Below are positions 38,637 through 50,062 of a DNA stretch of 64,000 nt, in pieces; position 1 is the stretch's first letter, and every line of letters starts with the position of its first letter. Under the pieces are notes generated by a model that worked only from the letters and a program-made list of their open reading frames with translations, did no database searches and had not been told where the DNA came from. The DNA comes from Sinotaia quadrata (lineage: Eukaryota > Mollusca > Gastropoda > Architaenioglossa > Viviparidae). The stretch spans positions 55,031,391-55,095,390 of the forward strand of contig CM054179.1 in NCBI GenBank assembly GCA_028829895.1. The letters run 5' to 3'. The translations under genes were made by a program, and so were the position numbers.

Positions 38637-41600
38637 TTTTTGTTTGTGTATATGCAGTGAATCACATCCTTACTTCCATTTCTATAATCTCAGAGTAAGT
38701 GGCATTGGAAAGCAAAATGAAACATTTAAATTGATTAACTAACAACAGGACCCAGAGTTATAGAGTCTTTTTAGAGAGCAATATGAAAACAATGAGTTTA
38801 AAAATAGAGAGCATAAAAATCAATGACAAATTTATGCAAATGTTCAAATATAACATCAGTGTGCAGATATGGAGATGTACATGCCTGAATATGACATTAT
38901 GTATACAGATTTGTACTCATTTGAGATGTGACACACTGGATTTGATGTAAGGAAAATAATATAACACACTTGGCAAAGAAAACATTCCAAGAGAGATAAC
39001 TTTCTTCTTGAACAAGAAAGTTAGTTGTATAATGTAATGTTTAGAAGCTTCCTTTACCTTCCTCCAGTGCGTGGTGGATAATTACTAAGCATAGCAAACG
39101 TCATCGGTGTAAGAAATTTAGTACTTAAATTGTTGTTATACCATAGCAGACATTGCTTATACACATTATTTCTCACTCCCCTCTCTCTCATCTAAAAATC
39201 TGGATATACACCAGGGGTGCACAAACCGCGGGCCACATATGCCCGAGACAGGGCTCTGTGCGGCCCCCAGAGGTCTTTATTTCATTATTTGTGTTTGTTT
39301 TTTTCTGCTGAGCCATCCATGTGCAATCTGACTTGTGGCCTTCCATGCACTATCAGTTGGAAATTTGGCTCTCTGGCCTAAAATGTTTGTGCACCCCTGA
39401 TATACATATATGAGATGAACATGGCCAGGTGACTGCTTTTAAAAGGTTGCACACTACTTATTTTTCTTTTTTTCATTTTCATTGACATCATTACATAATA
39501 AGACTATTATGTGTGTGTGTGTTGTGTGAGTTTCCAAAATTGATACCTGGCCTTTCTAAAGTTAAATACAACTACAAAAATGCGGAATAAATGTTATTCT
39601 CTCAGTATATTTTTACTTATTCATATTTTGTTAACTCTGTTGGACAATGTGACTGTAGTGTCATACCATTTTTAATTACTCATAATTGGTGAACTTAATT
39701 AGGTATTATGAATTTATAGTTTCCTGCCATTTTGTATCTGTATATATAGTTTTCCAATTCACTGTGTGTCTCTGAAATGCTAGAGTCTTTTTTGATCTTC
39801 GAGCACATGGGATTCTTTTTTTTAGCACTGCTAATCACCCAAGGACAAATCTTTGAGGATGTGTGAGTTTTTGTGAGCGAGCCGGTATTTTCACATGGCC
39901 AACTTTATGTTGTATTGTCATGTTCTCGAAACAGAAACAAACTTCAAAGTACTAGATACAAAAAAAAATTTGATGGTCAAGCTCATTTATAAATATAGTT
40001 TTCCAATTCTGTGTATTTCTCAGTGCAAAATGCTGAAGCGGCCTCTGTCAACTTGATGATTTCACATGGAAACGGTTTTCGTAAATTAAAAATAGTAAAG
40101 GCAACTTATTTCAACTGAGTGATATCAATTTGCCATTCAAGCTGAAGTGCCATCAGTTCCCAGTAATGCCTGCATTTGCAATGGTCTAATGAGTTGCAAG
40201 GACAAACCTTCGAGCACATGGCCAGTTTTATGCTGCATTATCACTTTCACGAAACAGAGACAACATCAAAGTACTCATTAAAAAAAATTGACTGTTAAGG
40301 TCATTTATAAATGTAGTTTTCCAATTCTCTTCCTCTGTTTGAAACACTAAAGCAGTTTCTGTCAGCTTGATGATTTCACGTGGAAAACGGTTTTCATAAA
40401 TTTAAAATGGTGAAGGTGACTTATTTAACTGAGTGATGTCAATTTGCCATTCAAGTTGAAGTGCCGTCAGTTCCCAGTAATGCCTGCATTCGCAATGACT
40501 ATTAAATAAACTGCAAGGACAAACCTTGGAGCATGTGGGAGGGTTATTTTAGTGAGCTGGTATTTTTACATGGCCAGCATTATGTTGCATTGTCACATTC
40601 AGAGACAACATCAAAGTACTCATGAAAAACCGACAGTCATTTACTAAATGATTGCTCGAATTTTCACTCACAATGTGACTTATAATCAAGCCTATCAATA
40701 AAAAAATTCATTTATGTTCCTATTTATTTAAATTACTGTAGTTACTCATTATTGTGAACTATGTTGGGTATTATGATTTTGTATTTTTATACAATTTTTA
40801 ATTACTCATTATTGGAGAACTATGTTAGGTATTATGATTTCTAGTGTTATACTATTTTGCACTTCTCTAACTGATGGAACACAAAACTACCAATGTTTAT
40901 TGTAAAATGTCCCAGTTGCTCTTTTTTAAAAATATGATAAACATCATCATTGGTTCTTTGTTTTCACTTGGAGATAAAGATAATATTTTCTTTATTTATA
41001 TTGTATGTATATATTTTTGACATAGTTAACTAATGTTTGTCATTTCAAGTATGTTACATATGGTGAGTAAATGCTTTGGTTGTTGGAAAGGGGGGATAAT
41101 ACGTTTTTGTGAAATTTGCTTTATTTCAACTACATAGATAATTAACATGCATGTTTGTGTATTCATGTATATATAATTTTTCCCTCAGATCTACAGCGCA
41201 TGATAGAAGAAGTACATTTATCTCATGTTGCCAGTAACTGCAAACCAAGCCGTTCTGTTTGTGACAGACTAGGTAAATTTCTATTGTAATTCTTCATACC
41301 TGTGAATTAATGACAAGGGTATTTGTATTTAGCTTGCAAGAAATAAATATAATAATACTTCAGACCTGGAGTCACACACACACACACACTTCAGTTTATT
41401 TTGCTATATAAGAAAAAATATACATTAAGTCTATTTTAAAAGTATACTTTTAAATGTCCCATTTTGATTATTCATTGATTTGGTTATCTCTCATTATATT
41501 TCTCATATCATTTGAAATTTTCAAGTTCTTCACAAGCGTTTTCACAACACTCATCAGCGTCAGAATTTGAATCCATTTCATGCATTTTCTGCAGTTGAAA

Positions 41601-44600
41601 CAGTACCATCAGAACTTAATTTAAAACCAAAATGCTCACTTAAATGGCCTGAAATGGACTTATATTTCACAGTACAATCACTTGCAGTTCCTGCTTTCAC
41701 CATCTTGGGTTTATTTTTTTATTGCAACAAAACTTTTTATAACGGTTAAGTATGTTAGTAAACAATGTTTTATGATTAATCATTAAAAATCATTTTAATT
41801 GTTAAAATCCACAGCCCTAAAATAAATAATTTTATATGTTAATACAACTAAATAGATTCAAAACCTGAACACATATTACAATTGCTCTTCATAAGGAAAA
41901 GTTTCAGTGTTTTGACTTGTTACAAGAAAAAATATATGACTGAAGCTAACAACAAACAAAATGATAATAAACAATCTTTAGTATTAAGCAATCAGTGCTA
42001 ATATAAGTTGGAGAAAATGCTTCCGTAGAGTGAAGATCCAATCCTGTGGTGGATGATGAATAAACACCGGTTTCGTACATTGGCATCGCTGGCAAAGACT
42101 GTTTTAGTATACCGGTAACTTCAGTGCCATTTGAGAGATTGTTCAGTTCAGTTGGTTACATTGTAAACAAAACACATTGCTCACTTGAACCACATAATGT
42201 GAACATGCTCGCTTGCCTATGGGAATGGATAAAGGGAGATGATGAATAACATTTATAATCATTGCAGTTTGAAAGTCTGAACTTATCATTTATTAACTTT
42301 TTTACATTTGAAAAAAATTCAGAAATTTCTTAATTAATTAAAATTAACTATTAATTAATCATTATTTTTCAAAAAGTTAACTATTAAGAACATTTAATCA
42401 TTGTCACATGTCCGGTTATGTTTAACGACCCTGTCACTATATTAGATTCCCCAAATATCAATATTGGTTATCGATTCTCTTCTAATACTAGTGACAGCCA
42501 GACGGCCTGACCTATCTTCCACGAATATGCCAAAGATTCATGCTATTATTCAATGACACCACCGACAGATAAATCAGCTGATGTGCCCAGGCTGGTAATG
42601 TTATCTCCCCCTTTACTATTAGTTATTATTATGATATTATTCCTCTGGCTCATACCCCCATATCAACTTCCTTAGTCGACAATTACAACAAATTATGTAA
42701 CATAGGTGAAGACAAGTAAAATTTAATCACACTAACTGTAGTAAAAAGACATCAATTAGATCGCAGAAAATTCTAGAGTTCATCTATCCCGCCCTGCCCG
42801 ATTATTCGTATAGTGTTTGTTAGATTGATCAGTTCATTTGAAGAGAGTACACTTTACTAGAGTCTCATGAAGATCTACAACAGCTCACTATGCTCCAAAC
42901 AGCAGTGACATCATGTTGCGGTTGTCTTCCAAGTATGACCAACTCAGCGTCAATGGGCATTGTCATCAGAGGCTCCTAAATCTGCTGTAGTTTAGGCCTG
43001 GAACCAGCTGTAATGAATAACATTCTTCTAGAGCAACCTATTAACATGAATAATCATTTGGGCTTTGTGGCAACAGCTAGACTACTTTTTACAAATTCAC
43101 CACAACTCGTTAGCTACATGCTAAAATACATTTCATAAGTCAATAAAATATAAGATATAAAAATATAAAGATAACTATGATTTTACTTTTACAATTGTAT
43201 AAATTCTCAGTTACAATTTATTTTGCAAGCGGTTCATAGCGATACTTATTAAACAATCATTTTTCTCTCTGTTTAGTTCTACCAGCTACAAATAGTTTGA
43301 CAAGCGTGAACATGGCAAATTCACGTGCTTACGCCATCTCAACATTTCTACATAAATGCAATCTCCGCTTATGCCACTTAGCTTCTGTGAGAAGAAATAC
43401 AATCATTTAACAAATCACATAAATATTTTACACAGCATTCTATAAATTAAAAATACAATATTTTAGAGAAATCAATTATAGTTACCACTCTTGTAATTCG
43501 TGCTCTGTATCAACGAACACAAGTAGTTTGCCCATGGACATTGGTTACAATGAAGTATGCATCTGAGGGTTTTAGTTCATTGATAAGTATATATGAATGG
43601 TCTCTAGGTCAGCTAGCGGATTCTACATCACGATACGGAATGTGAATGACCAAATATAGACGTCTCATATCCGACTAGCAGTTCCCCATCCTGCCTTTCT
43701 CCCTTACCCCTCCATGTCTTTCACCCCTCTGTCTTTCACCCTTTTGAGTGACCTACATCTTAATAGGTCATAAACAACTATTGCACCACAGGTACGCAAC
43801 TTAGCTAACAGTACTAAGCTTCTCATCAAATAATAAAATGTTTAGAAAATCGGCATAATTTGCCTAGACTCCTCTGACAATCATTACCAGACCTAATTTA
43901 TTTTAAAATGTTTCTAATAAAAAAATAATTATGAAATAAATGTCATCCACACCCATTATTTTTCAAATTTTGGGGAGGCAATAAAAACAGAATACAGGAC
44001 TGCATACATCATTAAAAATTAAAATTTAGTTTTACAAATAAAATATCTTTCAAAACTGAAGTTAAATGTTGCATTAACAACTATTTTTAATGCAGTTGAT
44101 CATGTAAATTTTGTCATCATAATCTGCTTCATTGATAATGCCAGTTTATTAAGAATCACTTATACTTCAGACATTTGGAAAGAGATTATATAAATCCTAA
44201 TATATTAAATTTGAACTCCCATTCAACAGTTATTACATTTTAAGTGTTAATCAATATTTTTTCAAGAAAACTATCATAATTTTTACGTTAAATGATTTGA
44301 TGGTGACAAGATTCTTCAGTAAAATCAGTTTGGGAAAAAAATCACAAGACAAAAATTTGTCGTGACAAAATAAAGACTATATAGTATTCAAGTTTCAAGC
44401 TAAATGTAGCAGTACAATGAAAAATATCCAAAGAAATTAAGAAGGACACAAGGAAAGTGAATTATTAAGAACTTTTATTTGATGCTTGCACTCACATCTG
44501 GGAAAATAGGAGGAAGAGGACTGCTCACACATTATGCAAAGCCTTATCTGAATCACATACTACACTTTTAGGATAGTTAAATAATAAATTATAGTACTCA

Positions 44601-45082
44601 AGAATTGTATAAGTATTTAAGTGAAATAGTTCATTTTATCATTCTACAGGAAGGTACTTAGGATAGTTAAATAATAAATTATAGTACTCAAGAATTGTAT
44701 AAGTATTTAAGTGAAATAGTTCATTTTATCATTCTACAGGAAGGTACCTTAGGATAGTTAAATAATAAATTATAGTACTCAAGAATTGAGTACTGTAATT
44801 GTATAACATGTAAATGTATAAATTGTATAAGTATGTAAATGAAATAGTTCATTTTATCATTCTACAGGAAGGTACCTTCGCACACCATCATCATTAATGA
44901 TTCGTCTTCAGGAAGAACATATGAATGATTGGAAAGAAATTTTATATCAGTTGTTGCTCGAATGGAAAAGACGTAATGCAACAGTCACTGTTCAAAATCT
45001 GGTAGATGTTTTGTGTCAAAGCGATATGAGTGAAGTAGCATTAGAACTCAAACATATTCTAAGAGCTCTCCATTCTGCCTGA
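37606..45082 (+). CDS. IMD/RIPK1-type death-domain adaptor, copy A
   Basis: Four exons are read: 37606-37654, 38210-38389, 41189-41272 and 44868-45082, all joined in phase 1, giving 175 residues. The start MAYARQSAEAHENPQT is inferred from an open frame running into a good donor. Exon 2 encodes an Ile/Asn-rich segment (VINITDSKFILENPNILILN) at the place of copy B's RHIM-like motif, then an acidic linker SEDEALKEPSPPTDVSSEFSPE. Exons 3-4 encode a death domain (helix words VHLSHVASNC, DRLGRYL, WKEILYQLLLEWKRR, ATVTVQNLVDVLCQSDMSEV) of the IMD/RIPK1/FADD kind. No kinase domain or DED is present, which favours IMD. Such proteins relay innate immune signals to NF-kappaB through homotypic death-domain contacts. 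Exon 1 and the exon 2 acceptor are least certain: an in-frame alternative begins at 38225. FADD-like is the main rival call. Confidence 0.7.
38567..38636. repeat. (CA)n microsatellite, interrupted
   Basis: Two CA runs separated by CATATACATA, in intron 2 of copy A. Confidence 0.95.
39212..39399. mobile_element. hAT-type MITE, 188 bp
   Basis: Perfect 15-bp terminal inverted repeats, CAGGGGTGCACAAAC, are followed on the left by CGCGGGCC and flanked by ATATACAC (39204-39211) and ATATACAT (39400-39407). That is an 8-bp target duplication with one mismatch, as expected for hAT. No coding capacity. It lies in intron 2 of copy A. Confidence 0.85.
39748..40650. repeat. roughly 300-bp tandem triplication
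   Basis: Three diverged copies begin with TAGTTTTCCAATTC at about 39748, 39998 and 40314. They share GTCA(A/G)CTTGATGATTTCAC, GCCATTCAAG, TCAGTTCCCAGTAATGCCTG and AACATCAAAGTACT words. No coding potential; function unknown. Confidence 0.75.
41990..43830. other. unexplained, more complex block in intron 3 of copy A
   Basis: The segment has visibly higher GC and fewer A/T runs than the DNA around it and contains pyrimidine-rich CTTTCACCCCTCTG-like words near 43720-43745. No exon, TIR, LTR end or protein remnant was recognised. It may be an unrecognised mobile element. Confidence 0.3.
44568..44867 (+). repeat. roughly 90-bp tandem repeat that triplicates the exon 4 splice acceptor of copy A
   Basis: The unit TTAGGATAGTTAAATAATAA ... 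TTCATTTTATCATTCTACAG ... GAAGGTAC starts at 44568, 44658 and 44749. Each copy ends in the same polypyrimidine-AG, giving acceptors ending at 44649, 44739 and 44867. The unit includes the first bases of exon 4. Only the third acceptor leads into the death-domain frame; the first two run into TAG or TAA within eight codons. Confidence 0.9.
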
Positions 45083-45186
45083 TTTACTTAGTCTGTCATG
45101 CTCATTATCTGTTTTCAGGTGGAAATTAGTAAAGATAGTGGTTTACTATAGAAGCTGTGCTTCCATGATATTAATGATTGTTCTGA

Positions 45187-45192
45187 AATAAA
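45187..45192 (+). terminator. probable poly(A) signal of death-domain gene A
   Basis: AATAAA about 105 bases after the copy A stop codon, the first such hexamer downstream. Confidence 0.6.
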
Positions 45193-45506
45193 AGTATTTA
45201 TGTAGCAATATTGGTTGTTTAAAAAAGGGCTTATATTTACCAGGGTGTGTGTGAACTTTTCTTGTTTATTGACACATGAATTCGACTTTCAGGTTAAATG
45301 AAATGGCACTTTATAGTCAGGAAGGGTATTCAGTAGAGAATGAGTTTCAATTGTACTTTTATTTATTACAGCAACATTGATTTACTAAAGAAGTCAAAAT
45401 GAAGATTATACATTTTAGTTTCAGTGCTGTAATTTTTAAAGTTAAAATCAAAGTCTTAGGATTCTTGAAATGATTTTCTTTGAAAAGGGGAGAGGAGCCT
45501 TTTAAA

Positions 45507-45935
45507 TAAAATCATTTAGAGATGGTATTTTTTTAAATTAAAAATGTTTATTGAAATCTATTTTGTATAACTCTTTTAAATGAAAAACAGAATGCTGATG
45601 ATACATTTCATTGTCTTTCACTTGTTAATTAACTTTTGCTGATTAACTGTCTGCTGAACTCTGGGGCTGAGAGTAAACATATCTGAAGTTTAATTAAATT
45701 AATTAATAAATAAAATCATTTGGAATGATATATTTTAAATTTAAAAAATGAAAAATTTGGAATCTATTTTGTGTAACTTAAAGAATATAATGCTGATGAT
45801 ATATTTCAATATTTTCACTTGCTAATTTATTTTTTGACAGTTCTTAATAAATTATCTTTGCTGAGCAACTGTCTGCTGAACTGTGGGGCTGAGAGTAAAA
45901 ATATCTGAAGTTTTCTTAAATTGATTAATAAATAT
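45507..45935. repeat. tandem duplication of about 215 bp
   Basis: Two copies share AATCTATTTTGTATAACT, AATGCTGATGATACATTTCA, AACTGTCTGCTGAACTCTGG and GGCTGAGAGTAAACATATCT words. It lies just 3' of gene A. Confidence 0.8.
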
Positions 45936-48900
45936 GGTAAAAGAATTGAAAAATTGTTTGTTATTTTATTCAGATATATTTGCCTACCTTCTAGTGAACG
46001 TGTTCAAAGTCTATGGTGTGCGTAAGACTAAGGGCAACAGGATTACTGATTACATTCATGCAATTAAACTCCCAGATGTCAGTTTCCCTTCCATTCACCT
46101 TTGTAATGGCTTATTATTTACAGCAGCAGTTTCCCTACTTGATTATTACACAAGGCAGTAACAGTTAACTCCACCAGTTATTCAGAACACTTACAAGTAA
46201 CATTTAATTATTTAAAATAGTGCGCACACTTTTACACATCTATTAATAATTTTAATTAATTTTTACCATCTATTAATTATTTAAGTCTGTAAGTACTTAA
46301 CTCTTATCCCCAACTATTTCTTTCTCTCAACAACAGAAATAAGACGTATACAAAATCAACAATTTAATAAGAGAAATTTCACTGTTATGAGTTTTAAGTT
46401 TGTTCAAATGCTCAGTTTTCAAAGCAGTTAATAAGGCAATAGCATTCATGTGTGCTACCACTTATAACATTTACCTCAGTTTTCTTTTAGTTAATGTTCT
46501 TAGCTCATCTTAATAGATTTGTACAATTAATTGCTAAACCCTCCTGATCAACTTTTAATGCCTTGAACATGTGTGTCAATAATCCCCATCTCATGAGACA
46601 ACATCCTGCAGTGGTGCTCAAGAGAAATGACACTTTAGTGCTGAAATTTCTCTCAGACATCTTTATATTGCATGTATAGGCACCTCATTCTCCTGAATAA
46701 AATGCACCAAGATTCCAAAACCAGAAATGAATTAATTCAGGAACCTGTCAGCTTAGCTCACAATATTTACTGTTTCTTAAAAGTATAGTACAAGTAATAC
46801 CTTTATTACCTATTTTCTTAAATTAATTGGCACTCACAGTAAATACCCTAAAAAAGATTTTACAATTTCATTAACAATTTTCTATCATTATAGATTTTAT
46901 TAATACTTTAGTGATTCTCTCCCTTCAGTTCATTTAATAATTTTAAAAGATTAGAAATAACATTTTCCTAACTTGTTCCTGAAGTACATTATTACATTCA
47001 TTAAAAAAATTTAATTCAATATGACACCTATCATTATTGATGTTTTAAACCAAATAAAAATAACTTTCCTCATAAAAAACAATACATACAGTGGAATTTG
47101 TAAATTAACTTTTGAGTATTTTTATGCTAGCAGAATAACAAATACCATCCAAGGTTGCTTTCAAACAACAACAAACCCCAAATAAAACATGCTCTTAGTC
47201 AAGCTTGGCATAGTTACAGAAATACATATTGATTATTTGTCCTTGCTATATCATACAGCTAATGCACCCTACCTGTCCCCTCCCAGTAGTGACGAAGGCT
47301 AAAATTGTTTTCTTTGATTTATTTTCTCACAATTCCAGAGTAATTTTTGCTTAACCATAATTCTGTTAATTTATTTTGGATATATAATACTTTCTTTGGC
47401 AATCTTTTACACTTCCAAGTTGCTATCTGGTCCTACATATGTGCACTCATTATGCCCCAGGAGTTTATGATAAATATATTGAATAATCCTGCCAACTCAC
47501 AAGAATTCTTCTTAAAACATACTCAAACTTATAAAATATACAATAATTAATATGTATATGAAAATAATTTTGTTTGGTGTGAATTCACTATAATATACAT
47601 TGTTTGGATAATCTGTCACACAACTGTTAGCACATTTAATTCAAGAGATAGATGGAAAATAAATGAATTTATGTGCTTGTTTTCAAACTATAATATGTCA
47701 TTTTATTGTCACATTTATTTGATGCAGAAAATAGGGTGAGCATAAAAGAAATGTACACTTTCTAAATTATACAAAGACCTAATGCAGTGTACTACTTAAT
47801 TAATTTATGCCTACATTAAGTCAATATAGAAGTAGAACCTCTAAAGATTAAGTTTTTAATTGCCAGGTGATTGTAGTTGCATGCTCTCACTAGATGTTAA
47901 TACTTGAAAAGAAATGTCATTTGACATAGTTTCCTGTACAATTTTAAAGTGTTCTTTTATACAACAACAACACATACAACACAAAATGACTGATTGATTC
48001 ATATAAAATGACTGACTGGTGTGAATGTTTTTAAGTACCTCTGTCAGTTTTAACAAATACCACATTATAATGTAGTTTTCTATATAATTTTGAAAGGGTA
48101 AATTCTTCATAATTATATGTTGTATACACACATTATATAGATGACTTGAATAAGTAGGTCGCTGAATGAATTTAAAAAAAATTAATAAATGTTAGATTTC
48201 TTGACTAATGGTCATTTTTTTACACTTGCATTCTATTGTAAAGATTCTTTGCTAGAAAAATAATATGACTTTTTAAAGTAATAGTAATATTATTACAATT
48301 TAATTTAAAAACTTTTGAACTAAATAGTACAAAATATGCTGGAGTATGCTGTCTCACTCAAAAATATATTTTGCAATATCTGTGTATGACCTACATGGAT
48401 TCAGAGGGCAGGAAGTACTTTACAAAGTGGAGACCATGCACACAGTGATACAGTTTTATCACTGAAACAATATGAACACCAAAATGAATATGGAATATTT
48501 TGCTTTGATAGTAGAGCTCTTTTCTTCCTTCACCTCTAAGTGCCCCCCAAATTCAATTAACATTTCATTCATCATACATCTGATACTTGTTGACATGGAC
48601 TTAACATGAATAATTTAAAGAAATATATAATGTTACAAGAAAATACTTAAGAAAAAAATAATTGAGAATTATGTCTGGCAAGTAAGAAAAAATATCGTCA
48701 ATGACATATATAATTACTTTTCAAACTTAACAGGATCAATGTGTGTGAAAGAGAGATTTATAGTCTGGTATTTAGGCATGATGTTCTGAAGCTTGTATTT
48801 GTAATAGTTAAGGGAATAAAAAAAAAACAACTACAGAATTGGCATTTAAAAAATGCAGTTTATTGATAAGAATTACTTTTTAAAAAATGACACTAATCAA

Positions 48901-50062
48901 ATATTCTCCATAGCGTCTCAATAGCGTCTCACTGTTAGCTGTAATCTTTCACGACAATTGTTCATTACGTTCTACGTCTGGATATCTGTTAGTTCCCTCG
49001 AATTCTTAACTAAACTATCCGTATTCAGGGTGAACAGAGATAATTCACAATACTCTTGCAATTTTTTGCTTAGTGTTGTAAAACTTGTCGCATATACATG
49101 TAATTGTTATTCCATTTGTGTATGCGCACGCGCGTGTTTATATATAAACTCAGATTCAGCTACCGGACTCTATATGACAGTTATTATTGACAATGTTTAG
49201 TACAAATTTAAAATGAAGTTCTGTGCTCATACTAGTCTGTGCAAAACAGATAATTGTTTCATTTCTTTATAATGAACACACATATTCAGTGCAAAAATTT
49301 ATAATAAACCTAGTATCTTTCTTTTTTTTTCTTGTCTGCCAAATTTGATCTATGTCAATGTTCGCACTAATTTCACCTAATTTAAAAAATACTTTCCATT
49401 AACAACTCGATAGCCAGCACTAGCCTGCATTACGCCCACCTAATCCCGCACCATCTTATCAAACCCAAGTTCTGAATTGACTGGCCGCGTTTTGAACGCA
49501 AACAAGACTGATAAAGTCTGTAGTTTTATACTTCTGTGCTGATTTTTTCCAATCGATCAATTTGGTATTAGTATATCTTATTATTATTTCGTTTATAAAG
49601 TAATGATTCTCATAGATATTAAATTTCAAAACAAAGCTGTCTTCATATTCTTAAATGTCTACTTTCGATTTTTTTCCTCATTTGGCTTCTAATATTTAAT
49701 TGCCATGTGATGCCCAAATGAAAGATACAACTTTTGTTTCTAAGGCGGAGAAACGCAGAAATAACATATTTTATCTTTGCAAACGATGATTAGTGAAAGA
49801 TTTGGACAATTCATCCCTTTCCATCCAGGCATATTTACTTAGCGTCTTTCTAACTTTTAGTTTTAAGAAATAATAAATGATGAAGGAATAATGGATTTCT
49901 TTCTCGCTACAGGTGATAAATATACTATCATGTTTTCGCTGATGTCTTAACATTTTTCCTGAGTACCAACTTGATCGTCTTTCCGGCCAGTAGACATTTA
50001 TTTTGCATAAGAAATAAAACCCAAAGAGTACATTTTGCTAATGAAAGACTGGTACCAAAGAA
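45936..50062. other. intergenic DNA between the two death-domain genes
   Basis: No conserved exon or RNA gene is recognised. The segment nearest 50063 should contain the promoter and 5' UTR of copy B; no TATA box or NF-kappaB site could be picked with confidence. Confidence 0.4.

Noticed and set aside
45934..46161. 75-codon + frame after adaptor A
   Set aside because: No recognisable domain, no splice context, and it begins inside a duplicated AT-rich repeat.
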